A stretch of 64,000 nucleotides of DNA from Bidens hawaiensis (GCA_021521415.1 JAIQDT010001933.1:310001-374000); one strand, 5' to 3'. Positions 34,497-46,383 are shown, numbered from the stretch's first letter. Program-made: numbers and translations. The notes: a model not told the origin generated them from the letters alone.

Positions 34497-34826
34497 GTTT
34501 TTTTTTGAACGGCCAACTAAGTAACGTCGGGTACCCCGTACGCGGCCCCCAATGGCTAAAGGTAGCCCGAGCCGGCCACTAGTCCGGACGGACGGAGCCC
34601 CTAGCGGTCCACCTGTTGAGGGATTCACCGGATAAAACCCGACCCCCACGCCCGCCAAACGGCACGACAGCGAGGAGCCGGTAAAACCGGGTGAGATCAT
34701 GACTCGAACCCTGGCAAGCTAGGGTCATCCCTCATATCTCCCATATAAGTTGGTGGTAGTGAGGTTTGATCCCCCTATCTCTCACTTGTAAAGTGAGAGC
34801 TCTACCATTGAGCCACAACCAACTTA
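34497..34826 (-). mobile_element. tRNA-derived SINE with 12-bp target duplication
   Basis: Read on the minus strand, the head contains an A-box (tggctcaatgg, near 34815-34805) and a B-box (gggttcgagtc, near 34715-34705), the internal RNA polymerase III promoter of tRNA genes. A ~200-bp body follows and the element ends in an A-run (the t-run at 34498-34506 on the plus strand). Perfect 12-bp direct repeats tagatactagct flank it at 34485-34496 and 34827-34838, as expected for LINE-mediated retroposition. The spacing of A and B boxes is wider than in a tRNA gene. Confidence 0.88.
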
Positions 34827-34856
34827 TAGATACTAGCTATGTTAGGTGTTTTTTTT

Positions 34857-35195
34857 GGGATAATTCCTAAAATAGTCCAAAATAGGAGAGAGAATACGAA
34901 AATAGTCAAAAAGTGATTTTAATTACCAAACTAGTCCACCAAACTAATCGGGAATGTGAGATTGGAAATCGTGACGTGAGTTTTCTTAACCAGTCACAGG
35001 TTGACACGTGTAAAGGTGACGTGAATTTTACAATCAAATCTGTCTGAGCCGATAGTTTTCTAGCTAAAAGCATCTTCTGAAAAAACATGGTTTTCGAAAG
35101 AAAGTTAGCGGCCCCGTGAGTTTTCAAAAAACGACGAAAGTCGCGTATTTTTGAATTTCGTCGTCTCCGACGCATTTCGGGTGATTTTCGTCTAC
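34857..35195 (+). repeat. Left terminal inverted repeat of the Mutator-like element
   Basis: Begins gggataattcctaaaatag. The inner end is near the cgacgcatttcgggtga segment (35168-35184), which matches cgacgcatttggggtga in the right repeat. Differences between the arms are scattered substitutions and small indels, so the element is not very recent. Confidence 0.85.
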
Positions 35196-35458
35196 TTCGT
35201 GAAATTTCGAAAAAGTTGGAAAAAAAGGATATTTTTGCAGTGAAGATTGTCTTGTCCGATGAACTTCAAGAAAGTTAAAAAAAACCGATAAATGTACAAA
35301 AAAATTTAAAAAAAACGATAATTTACCTATGAATTTTATCTCCTTCGTTGATTTTCATAAAAAAAAATTATAAATCCGAATAATGTGTATTTTAAGCTTG
35401 TTATGTTATGTATTTCTTTATATGTTGTTCCATTTCAACAAAAATCTCTTATAAAACA

Positions 35459-35602
35459 ATGAAATTTAAGAGAGGTGATAGGATTGAAGTTGTTGATATG
35501 GGTTTCGGGTTTGTAGGTTCGTTTTATGATGTCAACATAGTGTCACGGGTTGGGAAGAAGACCTACATCGTTCAGTTCCGTACCCTGCTTGAAGATGATT
35601 AG
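35459..35602 (+). pseudogene. N-terminal fragment of an Agenet (plant Tudor-like) domain protein
   Basis: ATG at 35459 opens MKFKRGDRIEVVDMGFGFVG, followed by SFYDVNIVSR and YIVQFRTLLEDD. This is the first Agenet repeat, with its GD.(I/V)EV and F.GS(F/W) features; Agenet domains read methylated histones or appear in DUF724-type transport factors. A TAG at 35600-35602 interrupts the frame, after which SGPLR can still be read, as expected of the family. The LTR of the Tat element begins 20 bases later. The matching second repeat is found more than 10 kb away at 46150-46383. Normal function unknown; here it is non-functional. Confidence 0.8.
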
Positions 35603-35622
35603 TCCGGGCCTCTTAGATAGTT

Positions 35623-36492
35623 TGTGACGTGAAGAAACACTAAGTGACCCCAATAGATTAAGGATAATCTTAGGGTTAAGTAGATGTTTCCCACGAGGGT
35701 TAGGTCCGGCAAAGATGATTATTCTTCTCAACCTGCAAAACAGACACCGTAAGCTTGTCACTGAGAAGGGGGGGGGGGGTTCCTCCTTGTGACCACCCTC
35801 CGGCGTGAGAATCAGGCTAGATTGCTCTGAATATAAGTGTATATAGAGAGAAATAGCTAGAGAGAAGATGATGATACCGTTCCAAGGTGTTGGAGTATTT
35901 ATAGCCGAAGGTAGGTTTCCAAGCAGGTACGGCCAGCTGTATAATATTCCTTTTCCACCAACTACGGGCTACGTTCGTGCCACGATGGGAGTTGGTGGAT
36001 AGGCAGCGGCTGATAGTGACATTTTGTACTGGAGCGTGCTCCTCCTCGTACTATTGTCAGTGAGTTGTCACCCTGTGATTGGTTCATGGGCTGCTTTTGT
36101 CAGATCTTGTCTATTTGTCCATACCTTGGTAGGTATAGTACAAAAGATCTTCTGGAAGCGTACGGATTGGCTCTTTTGGGCGGGAATATTCCCGCCCTGC
36201 TCATTCCTTCTTCAGGTAACATTGCTGAAGTATAAGAGTTAGTGCCTTATGCGTGTAGCCTTACTGTTAGTGCGGGTAGCCTTCCTTCTTGGCTTGTACC
36301 CACAGCTGCGGGGACAGGCAGGGTACTGTACCAAGGGAGGCTTTCCTACGGGAACAGCTGGCTTACTGCGTGTAAGGTCTCCATCTCTCTGAGCATGGTG
36401 GGTCCTGCGGATCCAGTTGGTTTTGCGCAGACGTACCTCTTCAAGGTGAGTCTTGCGGGTCCAACTGGGCTTTGCGGGGACCTACCTCTTCA
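35623..36492 (-). repeat. 3' LTR of the Tat element
   Basis: On the plus strand it runs from tgtgacgtgaag to acctcttca. Adjacent at 36493-36502 is agtccccccc, which reads on the minus strand as a purine tract (ggggggact) directly before the LTR start tgaagaggtagg, the correct geometry for a PPT. It contains a homopolymer of 12 G near 35768-35779 and a short duplication of cgtacctcttcaa / cctacctcttcaa at its right end. The left boundary is less certain because no second LTR is available to compare. Confidence 0.7.
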
Positions 36493-37223
36493 AGTCCCCC
36501 CCGTCCATTGTTGTTCTCATGAATTGTTAATAAGTGAGGGGAACTTTTGGACTTTAAGCAAGGGGTTTTAAAGAGGGATTTTCGTTTTTTAAGGTTCTCC
36601 GTGGGGATTCTTCCCGCGGTTTTCCTAATGTCACTTGCAGAAAATTCCCGACTTTTCTGCCCGATCTTTGGGTATGATGCGGGTAGGTGTAACCTCTTCG
36701 CAAGTCGGGAGCGTTGAGTTTCACTTGTAGATTCTCCACGAGGTTTTGGTAGTTTTAGACATATTGATCAGTTATGTTAAACAACCAATTCCACCTTGGA
36801 GCTTCAAACAATCTAGTTCTCAACGTTCCCGCCATGCGGGGGTGTATTTCTCTTTCCGCAAGCATGGCCCATAAGATCGATCTTCTTGGCTTCAATTCCC
36901 TGCAAGTGCTAAGTATGTGAAGGGTTTCGCCTTGACACTGTACCCACACTTGTCTTATGGTTTCTTGCTTTCCAAGGTAAGGGGGTATATTCCCTCTTAT
37001 TTTTGAATCTTTTTGAATCCTTTTGGAATTCGGAGAGTTGGTGAAAGGATAAGGACAGTCCAAACGGTTGAAGGGACGTTGGCGTCTTCTGACGGTTCCA
37101 GGATGTGCAGTAAGTTTTGACGACGTGACAGCATGTGGTCAATCAGGACGCCTTTTCAGGCGCATGGGCGCGAGTTTCATGACACGCGCCATTCCGACAC
37201 CTGTTGCCAGCTTGCTTTATTCA

Positions 37224-37330
37224 CACGTGTCGCCGTGGCATTGCGCCTGCGCTTTCTCTCTCATCCGCATTAAATTCATCGCATTCATTGCGATGAGTAT
37301 ATAAGGGGGAGAGGGTGCATTTCGTCCATT
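37224..37330 (+). promoter_or_regulatory. Putative promoter of the antisense ORF
   Basis: A G-box/ABRE-like cacacgtgtcgcc lies at about 37221-37233, and a strong TATA-like gtatataagg at about 37298-37307, roughly 135 bases before the ATG at 37439. This suggests the antisense ORF is transcribed from its own promoter inside the retrotransposon. Transcription is not shown by the sequence. Confidence 0.5.
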
Positions 37331-37438
37331 ATCTTCACTTCACTCTCCTTTTCCTTTTAAGCGATTTCCGGCGAATACTCATCTTTTCCGGCGAGCATTC
37401 TCCTGAAACCGCTTTCTTTCATCTTTAACATTTAAAAA

Positions 37439-40400
37439 ATGTCTTCTTCTACTCATGACCCGGAGGTTAACGTCGAGGAGTCCGACGTTTACCTCGAGAA
37501 CCCGACGTCCACGTCCGATAAGGACGATAAGAGTACTGCTGGCGAGTGTCAGTGTACTCTTTCTGTCGATGTATACCATTACATCGTCAAGAAGTTCATG
37601 CTGGAGCCCTATGAGCCAGAGTTCCCGGAGGCCCACCAGACGGTGTACGATGCCCCTAAGGGCAAGATAGGGGTTTACGCTTCGTTCTTCCTATATGGGA
37701 ATCTAAGATTCCCATTAACGAAGTTCGTATACCGTGTTTTGGAGAAACACGGTGTTCATCTGACAGAGGTGCCCCCAATGGCAATTGCCAAAGTTCGCCA
37801 TTTCGAATGGGTGTGCCGTATTTTGGGTATCGAGCCTCGAGTCGACCGCCTGATACGTATTTTGGGTACTTGGAGGTGCATCCAGGGTTGGTATACCCTT
37901 GTCACTCGGATCAAGGGTTTGAAGATCTGCGCTACTGAGCGTAGTCTTCGTTCTTGGAAGCGGGAGTTTTTCTACATTTCCGCTCGTGTCGTTCCCATCG
38001 CGATGACGTTCAAGAATGGGAGGGCACTTCCCAACCTTCCGGCCTCCAATTACCAGGAGACGGAATGGTTCACCAAGATTTCCCAGATTCGGACTCCTGT
38101 TTATCGCTTCGCGGAGTCTGGGATGGTCATGCTTGGGATGAGCCGCGTGTGGAAGGATGCCGGGTCTGGGACGCCGCAAATACCCATCGTTCTTGAATAC
38201 GGTTTGAACTATATTCCTTATGGTATGCTCCGTCTTTTGTGTTGGTTTAGGATTTCCTTCTAACATTTTTATCGTTTTTATTTCAGAAGGGAACAACTTA
38301 CAGTCGCTCTTGCACCCGCGGGAGACTGGTGGTCCCGCGCGGTTGGGTACTCGTGACCTTGATGAGAACGAGTTGCCCATTTTGGAGCAGACTGCGGATA
38401 GATTCGTAGAGGTCTACCCGCCAGGCCACGAGATTTTAAGCGCCACTCGGCCAGGTAAGGAGTTCTTTAATCCTTGTCCTCTTCATGCTCAAACTTCTGC
38501 TGGAATTCCTCTGATCTTGTCATCTTCTGATGAGGGATCCGCAGATGGGCCTTTTATCGTAAGGAAAAAGAAGGCGGCCAGCGTGAAGGGCAAAACGAAG
38601 GTTGCTACCTTCGTTGACTTGGGGAATCAGTCTGACTCCGAGACTGAAAGTGAGGAGGCGGCGGGGAATCTTGGTGGTGGTGACGAGACCATTGTCTCAG
38701 AGGTTGAGACAACGGTTGTCCCTTCCGAGCCGCCAAGCGTTGCGAAGCTAACTGGCGTGAAGAGGCCAGTTTCATCGGGTCCATCTCCGCCTGTCAGGGC
38801 TTTCAAGATCAGGAAAACCAGTAAGTATACTTTTTGTGTATCTTTTCCGCATTTCCTTCCGCCTTTGTTTTTTATATCTTTGATTTTTCTTTATGCAGGA
38901 GTGGACTTATCTGCTTTTGAGAGCGGTGCGGGAGGAAGTGGTTCAGGACCCACGACGATAGGTTTGGTCAACCTATCCGAGGCGATGACCCAGGCGGCTG
39001 CGCCTGTTTCTGGTACTGGTTCAGTTGCTTATACTGTTGAAGCGACTGTTCCGGTTATGACGTCATCTGTCATGGCTGCTGTGCCGACGATGGCGTCCAC
39101 TTTCGTTGCTGCATTGAGCAGTTCAACTTCTCCGCCGGCCGTCAGTGCCATCTTTACTACATCATTCACCGGACCGGCGGTGACTTTTTCTGTGAGCTCA
39201 TCCGCAGCGTCTACCACGGTTATGAGTTCATCTCAAATGAGTTCATCTCCGATGGTCTCTACCTCAGTGGCTTCTACAGTGTCACATTCGGCGTCAGCGA
39301 CTACCTCGTCCTTGGCCGGTTCTTCAGGTATGTTTAGAGTTGGGACCTCTAGACTTACCTCTGTTGATGAGGGAGTCCAATCTTTGCCTCCTTCCCATCT
39401 CCTTGACCTCTTGGATGGATATCCTTTAGGTTCAGGTGATGGGTTTAGCGGCTATCGGCCTGTTATCGACCCTACAGGTGCGTAGAGTTACTTTGGCCTG
39501 TTATCCATCCTTGTCATTTTTTCCTAACTGTTTTCTGTTTTCGCAGTTTCGGATTCCAATGAGGTCTATGCCCCAAGGTGGAATATCCGCCGATGGACAA
39601 CCCTCAGGACGGCTGTAGACTGCGTCGACTAGGCGCGCCATGCCGCTCCAAGTGGTGCATTGGGGGAGGCCATGGTTAGTTACCAGGAAGGTCGGTTGTC
39701 CACCGAGCTCCGAATTCTACTCGCCCGGATGCAGCCGTGTGTCGAATTACTTTGTCGTGAAAACGATAAGTTAAAGACTGCGCGTAGCTTGGAGGGGGCT
39801 CAGGTGCGATCGCTGCGGGAGGAGAACAAGAAGCTTGCCGCCACCACTGCTGAGACAGAGAAGGCCTTCAAGGATCTTGAGGCCGAAATCCAAGCCAGGC
39901 ATGAGGCCCGTTCCAAGGCTACTCAAGTTGTTAATGAACAACTTAGGTTGGCTAAGGAAACGGCGCGTAATACCACTGAAAGGGCCACAAAAGCTGAAGC
40001 CGTTGCTGAGCCTCTACGCGCTGAGAATGAAGAACGGAAAGCCAAACTGGAGAAGCTTCAGCAGGCTCATGAGGCTTTGGCTTTGGAGGATGCCAAGAAG
40101 CTACAGGAGCTCTTGGATCAGAAGGGTGTGCTTGATTGCACTGAGAACAAGCTTAAAAGCGTTGAGGAGGCTGCTGCCAAGGAAGTGTTGCTTGCCAACC
40201 TTGATAAGAATGAGGCCGAACGCGCACGCGATCAAGCTCAAGCTACCCTTCAAGAGTCCTTGTCCAATAAAGATTGGCTTCTACGAGAAGCGTTGCCGCG
40301 GGTACGCATAGCTCAATTATTCTTTGCTTTTTGCTTTTTTCTTTATACTTAGAAAAGTTTTTTTTTTTTGTGTAGGTTGTGCATCGGATTTTTGCGAACA

Positions 40401-40750
40401 CATCCTATGATGATTCCATGAGTGCAGCCCTCAACGCTTCTCATGAGGATGGAGAGAAAGCTGGTTTCTTGCTTGGTCTAGGATTTGCAGAGAAAGGCAT
40501 CCCGCCTTCCAAATTTCCTCTACACGATGTTGACACTGAAGCTTCCTATGACCAAGCTGTGAACCAGTATGCTGCTTTCTCTCATCCGGTTGTGGAGAAG
40601 GTTAATGAAGTTGCTGCTGCTGATGACGGGCTAGCTGTTCTCAAAGCTTTCCTCGAACCGCCGCAGCCGCTGATGGTGCGGGTTCAAGTGGGTTTGGAGG
40701 AAGTGGTTCCGAAGCCTGAATCTTCAGAATCCTCCAAGTTGTTAGGATAG
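37439..40750 (+). pseudogene. Spliced antisense ORF of the Tat element (putative gypsy-type transposon protein)
   Basis: Five exons with GT-AG introns join in frame to about 1008 codons: 37439-38222, 38287-38820, 38899-39477, 39547-40301 and 40376-40750. The N-terminal ~260 residues (YASFFLYGNLRFPL, ITFKNGRAL-like segment, WFTKISQIRTPVYRF) resemble the plant 'putative gypsy-type transposase' domain (PF04195-like). The middle is low complexity, rich in Ser/Thr/Ala/Val. Residues from about 39700 to 40290 form a long Glu/Lys/Ala coiled coil, followed by a conserved-looking C-terminal segment (SYDDSMSAALNASHEDGEKA). One in-frame TAG at 39630-39632 breaks it, so this copy is probably not functional. 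Extra ORFs antisense to gag-pol near the 3' LTR are known in Tat elements; their role is not established. Confidence 0.8.
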
Positions 40751-41277
40751 ATTTGTACTTTTTATAGGCTGGTAGATACCTAGCCATTTTGTAATGTTTG
40801 AACAGCTTTTAATGTGAATATAAATGTTTTGTTAACGCCTTGCCTTGTAAACATTATATGATTTGCTCATGCATATTTTAGTTTAACTTAGCAGTTTTCT
40901 AAGTGTTTTGAATAAGTTAACCTTTCGATGCGTGTCAGATAATAGGTTAATGTTCTGTTTCCTCTATCATGATTGTGCGGGTAGGACCGTCACTTTCACT
41001 TAGTAGGATGACCAAACTTCATCTATGTCTGACCTGCGTGAATGTTTTCCTTATCTTCCCATTAGAAATTTTTACTGTTTTTGTGTTTATGCGGGTTGTG
41101 CCGCTTTCCACACGTAACGACTTACTTCCTCCCTCACTTATTTATGCGGTGAATACCGGCATATCAGTGTGGTCAGTTCATAAGTATAAAGGTAAGGCTA
41201 TCAACATCAATGTGATAAGGAGAATCATTTCCATTAGAAGTGGCTCTAGGCCTGTTCGTTACAAGTTTGGAATTGAT

Positions 41278-42978
41278 CTACATGTAGCATCTGCGTAATT
41301 GAGCTCCATTCCATGTTCTTGGGATGGGGGTGCCATCGAGCCTTTCGAGCCGGTATGCGCCCTTTCCCAGAACTTCTTTAATAATGTATGGCCCTTCCCA
41401 GATCGGGGCCAGCTTTCCTGGGCGCTCCTGGTTCGAAGCCTCGTTGTTACGCAGTATGTAGTCTCCGACATTGAAGTTGCAGAGTTTCACCCGCGTGTTG
41501 TGGTACTTTTGCATTTGTCGCTTGTAGTTCTCTTCACGCGCTGCGGCTAAGTCTCTGCGTTCTTCGGTTAGCATAAGGTCTAACCGTCTTTCCGCATCAT
41601 TGTCTTCTGGTTGAGTTATGACTCTTGGTGAGGGTAGACCAATCTCGATTGGAACCATGGCTTCAGTGCCATAGGTGAGGCTGAACGGGGTTTCGCCCGT
41701 GCTTGCTTTTTTCAGCGTTCTGTTTGCCGAAAGGACATGTGGAACTTCGTCCACCCAGCCGGATCTATGCTCCAAGAGTCTTTTCTTTATGCAGTCGACG
41801 ATGCTCTTGTTTGCTCTTTCCACCTCACCATTACCCTGCGGGTGTGCCACTGAGGCAAAGGTGTGGGTGATTTGAAGCTCTTTCAGCCACTTTTGTAGCT
41901 TCTGGTCAGCAAAGTTGGTGCCGTTATCGCTCACCAAATTCTGTGGAAGTCCAAAACGACAAATAATAAATTCTCAAATAAATTTTTTGATATGTTTTGC
42001 GGTTGTTTGGGCTAGGGGTTTTGCTTCTATCCACTTGGTGAAGTAGTCGATGGCTACCACTAGGAACTGAACGTTCCCTGCTGCTGTGAGAAATGAGCCC
42101 GTCACATCGATGGCCCACTTCTGGAATGGCCATGAGGAAGTGACTGGAACAAGTTCGTTCTTCGGGCGATGCGTGTTGGGTGCGTAGAGCTGGCAGGACC
42201 TACATTTTCTGATGTAGGCCAGCGCATCCGTGTGCATCCCCGGCCAAAAGTATCCCGCGTTGTTTAGCTTAGATACAACTGCGCGTGGACCTGCGTGTAT
42301 CCCACAGATGCCTTCGTGTACTTCTCTTAGGAGGTAGTCGGCATCTTGGTCGTCAACGCATCTGAGGAGTGGGCCAAGAAAATTACGCCTGTAAAGTGTG
42401 TCATCAACGAGTTGATAGTTTAGTGATTTACAACGTATCTTTCTTGCCTGTGTCTTTGACTCTGGTAGTACACCCGTTGCAAGGTAATTTATGATTGGCG
42501 TCATCCATGTTTCCGTACCGGTTTGGATGACACAAATTTCCTTGTGCGGGACTGATGGTGCTCCAAGGAGTTCAACGCGGATGTCCTTTCCCAAGTGGGT
42601 GAAGGCTAACGATGCAAGCTTGCTTAACGCATCCGCAGATTTGTTTTCGCTTCGCTTGATGTGCACAACTTTGCAATCGTTGAAATCGCGTATAAGGGTT
42701 TTTGCTTGTGCGAGGTACAGGGCCATTGTGTCGTTCACGGCTGTGTACGTCCCGTTTATCTGGTTGGCTACTAGCATGGAATCCACGTGGGCTTCCAAGT
42801 TTTTCACCCCCATCTTACGCGCAATTCTTAATCCGGCCAAGAATGCTTCGTACTCCGCTTCGTTATTCGTACTTGGGAAATCCAGCCGAATAGCGTAAGT
42901 GTATTCTTGGCCTGATGGGTTAGTTAGTTTCAACCCTGCGCCTGAACCTTCGTTGTTGGCTGCTCCATCAGTATAGAG
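41278..42978 (-). pseudogene. Tat RNase H and integrase portion
   Basis: From 42978 leftward, after an in-frame TGA that directly follows the DVW codons at the end of the upstream reading frame (the stop lies at 42979-42981), the frame continues with LYTDGAANNEGSGAG and the second RNase H (DFPSTNNEAEYEAF, HVDSMLVANQ, RSENKSADALSKLA). Then come the integrase HHCC finger (HEGICGIHAG...CRSCQLYA) and catalytic triad: WAIDVTG, VSDNGTNF and QGNGEVERANK. A second TGA between KHIKKFI and EFIICRFG (at 41974-41976) interrupts the core. The product would insert cDNA into the genome; with two nonsense codons it cannot be made whole. The C-terminus (WEGPYIIKEVLGKGAYRL) is the chromatin-facing GPY/F-like end. 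Confidence 0.9.
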
Positions 42979-45027
42979 TCACCAGACATCGTTAATGTCT
43001 TGTGCTGGAGAGGGTTGAGCTTCTTCCTGGCACTCTATTTCCCGCGAAGCGGGGACTTCTGCAATAAAGTCGGCCAAGACCTGGCCTTTTATGGCTGGTC
43101 TTGGCTTGTACTTTATCGCGTATTCTCCCAACTCAATTGCCCATTTGGCTAGGCGCCCTGACAACTCGGGTTTGCCTAGAACGTTTGCAAGTTTGAAGTT
43201 TGTGAGAATGGTGATTGGGTGGCCCTGGTAATATCGTCTTAGCCTGCGTGAAGCCTGTAAAAGTGCTAAGTCTAATTTTTCCAGGGTGGAGTACCGGGTT
43301 TCTACGTCTGTTAAGATGCGGCTTACATAGTAGATGGGCATCTGGATGCCCTTTCGTTCTACTAGTAGGACTGCCCCGGTTGCTCTGTCTGTGGCGGAGA
43401 GGTAGAGAATTAATTCCTCCCCCACTTCTGGTGCTGTGAGTGTTGGGAGTTCGACCAAGCGTGACCGAATCTCTTGAAAAGCTGCTTCCGCTTCTGGTGT
43501 CCAGCGGAAGTGCGTTTTCTTCAAACAATTTCTCAATGTTGACACGAATGGGAACGACCTATCCGCATGGTTTGCCAAAAAGCGGTTGAGTGCGACTAGT
43601 CGTCCATTCAGTGTCTGAGCCTGTTTGATGGTAGTAGGTGATTCCATTTTCATAATAGCTTCAACCTTGTCAGGGTTCGCTCTGAAGCCATATTTGGTAA
43701 CGATGACTCCTAAGAACTTCCCATCTTCCATCCCAAAGGAACACTTGCTCGGGTTGAGCTTCATGTTTATCTTTCTGAGCGTGTTGAAAGTTTCTTCGAT
43801 GTCTTTCAGCATCGCCTCTGGCTCGAGGCTTTTGATGACCAAGTCATCCATGTAAACTTCCAAGTTCCTCCCGATTTGGGTATGAAACTCTTTGTCCATC
43901 AGGCGTTGGTATGTGGATCCGGCGTTCTTTAGTCCAAATGGCATCAATTGGTAACAAAATGTGCCATCGGGCGTCCGAAATGCGGTTTTATCCTGATCGT
44001 CAACAGCCATGTGGATTTGATGGTACCCTTTATACGCATCAAGGAAGCATTTAAGGCGAAATGGTGCCAATGAATCTACCTTAAGGTCAATTTCGGGTAA
44101 CGGGTAACAATCCTTAGGGCATGCTTTGTTTAGGTCTTTGAAATCTATGCACATGCGCCATTGTTTGTTGGATTTTGGTACCATGACGGGATTTGCAACC
44201 CATGTTTGATATTTACTAACGCGTACGATGCCTGCGTCAAGGAGTTCCTTGACTTGGGTTCTACACGCGTTAGCCTGCTCAGCACCCATTACGCGACGCT
44301 TTTGTATGACCGGCGCAAACGCCGGGTCACACTTGAGCTTATGCTCAGCCTTACTTCGAGGTACACCAGTCATGTCAGCCGGTGTCCACGCGAAGACGTC
44401 GGCATTTTTTTGCAACAAGCGTTTGAGTAAGGTGCGTGTGGGATTGGTGATCGTTGGGCCAATGGTAACGGCCTGGTCAGGGTATTTGCCATTAAAGGCC
44501 CATTCTTCTGGCTCAGAGGTGGTTGGTTTAGCCATTTTTGGTTTGGGTTTAGATGAGACAGATGTGATGCATACCTGGGGAATGCCTGTGATCATAGCGA
44601 CTCCCTTAGCTGTTGGCCATCCCATCATACCATGGACTGAAGACACCACGACATTAAATCTTGCCATCCCATCTCTCCCGAAGAGAATGTCGTATGTGTG
44701 GTGTGGCTTCCTCATTACAACGAAGTCCACGTCTTCTGTGCGGGAGTACTTCCCGTCCGTGAGAGTGACGGGGAAGGATAGGATTCCCAAGGGAGTGTTT
44801 GTGCTGCCGTCAAACCCTTCCATCGAGGCGTAAACTGTTTCTAGGCGTTTTTTGTCTTCGTCGTCTAGCTTGTCGAAGAACTGACTATACATGACCGTTG
44901 ATGAAGCGCCATTATCAGCAAGGGTGCGGGAGGTGATGTAGTGCCCCAGCTGGTTTTTAATGACTATGGGGCCTTCTTTGTTGGCCCCCCTGGCACACGC
45001 GGGAAGCGCACTTCTGCTTCCTTCCAC
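42979..45027 (-). pseudogene. Tat protease, reverse transcriptase and RNase H
   Basis: An uninterrupted 682-codon frame on the minus strand. The protease centre is LADNGASSTVMY. The reverse transcriptase carries WRMCIDFKDLNKACPKDCYP, FCYQLMPFGLKNAGSTYQR and the catalytic YMDDLVIKS. The first RNase H follows (LILYLSATDRATGAVL, YYVSRILTDVETRYS). The frame is out of register with gag by one base at a G-run near 44984-44990: gag reads RVPGGPTKKAP and stops, while this frame reads CARGANKEGPIV. The missing frame link is most simply a 1-nt insertion in the homopolymer. It ends at the TGA (42979-42981) after DVW. Confidence 0.93.
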
Positions 45028-46145
45028 GCACTTGGCTCTGTTGTTCGTCGTTTTCTTCCTCTGATGCTGCCGTGAACCATGTGAATGCTGATGTCAACGG
45101 GCTTCCGTCCATTGCCCTTGTACCGATTGTCTTTCCTCCCTCCGTTCTTGATTGACGCCACGAGGTGTGTGAGTTTCCCATCTCTGACGAATGTTTCGAC
45201 GACATCCTTCAAGGATGTGCATTCCTCCGTGGTATGGCCTTTTGTCCCGTGGAAGTCACAGGATTTGCTCTGATCAACGTTTTGACGCTGTCGGATTATT
45301 GGAGCCTTTGGCCATGGGAGCCTCTCGGTGGCAAATATCTCGGTGACGCTTTTGGTGAGTAGCGTCCATCTGGGATTCCGGTTTGACGACTGCATGTTGT
45401 CCCTTCCGCCTAAGAGAGGGCGAGAGCTGGATGAGGTGTCAAATTTTACCCTTGACTGCCAAATACCAAGCTTCCTCTTTTTATTTTGTCGGGCGGTACG
45501 GACGTTATTTTCTCTTGTTCTCTGCGTGTAGAGGTTTGTGCTCTGGGGAAGATTTCTCCCCAGTTGCTTCTCCGTTTCGGCAAAGCGTTTAGCTACCGTC
45601 ATGATGGCATCCCACGTGGATGGCATGCCGTCTTTACCTGTCAACGTGCGGATGAGCTCTGGGTACTCAGCGGCATGGATGAAAGCGGCGCAAACAAGAT
45701 CTTCACTAATAGTGTCCAGACTTAGCTTCTTTGAGTTGAAGCGAGTGATGAAGTCTAGCAAAGATTCGTCTTCCTCTCGGATGCAGTTGAGGATCGTCCA
45801 CTGCTCTTCAGTATATTTTCTTTGTTGACTGAAGTGCTGGCTGAACTTGTGCTGGAAGTCTGCCCAATCCTAGATGTGGTGGACAGGTAGACGATCAAAC
45901 CACGCTCTGGCTGCCCCGACGAGCGTCATTTGGAGCATGTAACACCATGTGGGTTCCGTCCAATTACTGACGGTTGCCCCCGCTATAAATCTGTTCAAGT
46001 GATCGTCCGGGTCAGATATGCCATCGTAAGTGCCTATGTTGGACATCTGTTTGGCACTCTTTGGAGCGATTGCTTCCACAATGTCCCTTGCAAATTTGGA
46101 CGTTCCCGCATTCGCAACAGTTGGTACGAAAGTTTTGGAGAAGTC
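44964..46145 (-). pseudogene. Tat gag polyprotein fragment
   Basis: Two same-frame pieces separated by a TAG after VHHI (at 45870-45872). The right piece holds IGTYDGISDPDDHLNRFIAG and WCYMLQMTLVGAARAWFDRL, hallmarks of Tat gag capsid sequence. The left piece continues LLDFITRFNSKKL, then a basic region and KSCDFHGTKGHTTEECTSLK, the CCHC-like zinc knuckle area (C-x2-H...C). The N-terminus merges with the Agenet ORF near 46145, so the gag start is lost. Confidence 0.88.
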
Positions 46146-46149
46146 ACGT

Positions 46150-46383
46150 GGGTTTCCAAAGCCTGCTGATATTGTTGTTAGTGAGTTTGTTCTCGGCCAG
46201 AAGGTGGATTTTTTTGAAAACGTTGGTTGGTGGGCTGGTCGAATTGCTAGCAAAATTGGGGAAACTGAATATCTGGTTCATTTTGACAGCACCAATCAGG
46301 ATATCATCTACCCGTTTGCTAACATTCGTGTTCATCAAGTTTGGGATGCTGATAATGATGTTTGGGTGTATACCCGTGACTGA
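46150..46383 (+). pseudogene. C-terminal fragment of the Agenet-domain protein
   Basis: The plus frame reads KPADIVVSEFVLGQKVDFF, then ENVGWWAGRIASK, EYLVHFDSTNQDIIYPF, NIRVHQVWDADNDVWV and ends YTRD at a TGA. This is the second Agenet repeat (VDxFxNxGWWxGxI, LRxHxxW). It complements the first repeat at 35459-35602, in the same orientation and in the order expected for one ORF. Some intervening codons were lost with the Tat element's 5' end. Confidence 0.8.

Larger units (their letters stand above)
35623..46145 (-). mobile_element. Tat-lineage Gypsy retrotransposon, 5' end missing, inserted in the Agenet ORF
   Basis: Read right to left: gag, protease, reverse transcriptase, RNase H, a second RNase H, integrase, then a long non-coding stretch with an antisense ORF, then a 3' LTR at 35623-36492. 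The second, Tat-type RNase H (TNNEAEYEAFLAGLRIA) downstream of the ordinary one places it in the Tat/Retand/Ogre group. The 5' LTR, primer binding site and gag start are absent: gag-like sequence joins the Agenet ORF directly near 46145. Several nonsense changes and a frameshift mean it is dead. Confidence 0.88.

Noticed and set aside
36499..37063. Short ORFs between the Tat LTR and antisense ORF
   Set aside because: No conserved motifs; likely promoter/leader sequence of the antisense ORF and the 3' non-coding region of the element.
37715..38380. 221-codon minus-strand ORF over the antisense ORF's first exon
   Set aside because: It is the complement of a coding exon with clear family signature and shows no domain of its own.
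42491..45828. Plus-strand ORFs of 60-200 codons over the Tat pol and gag region
   Set aside because: They are reverse-frame shadows of the minus-strand gag-pol, whose motifs (YMDD, DNGAS, HHCC, DDE) are unambiguous.
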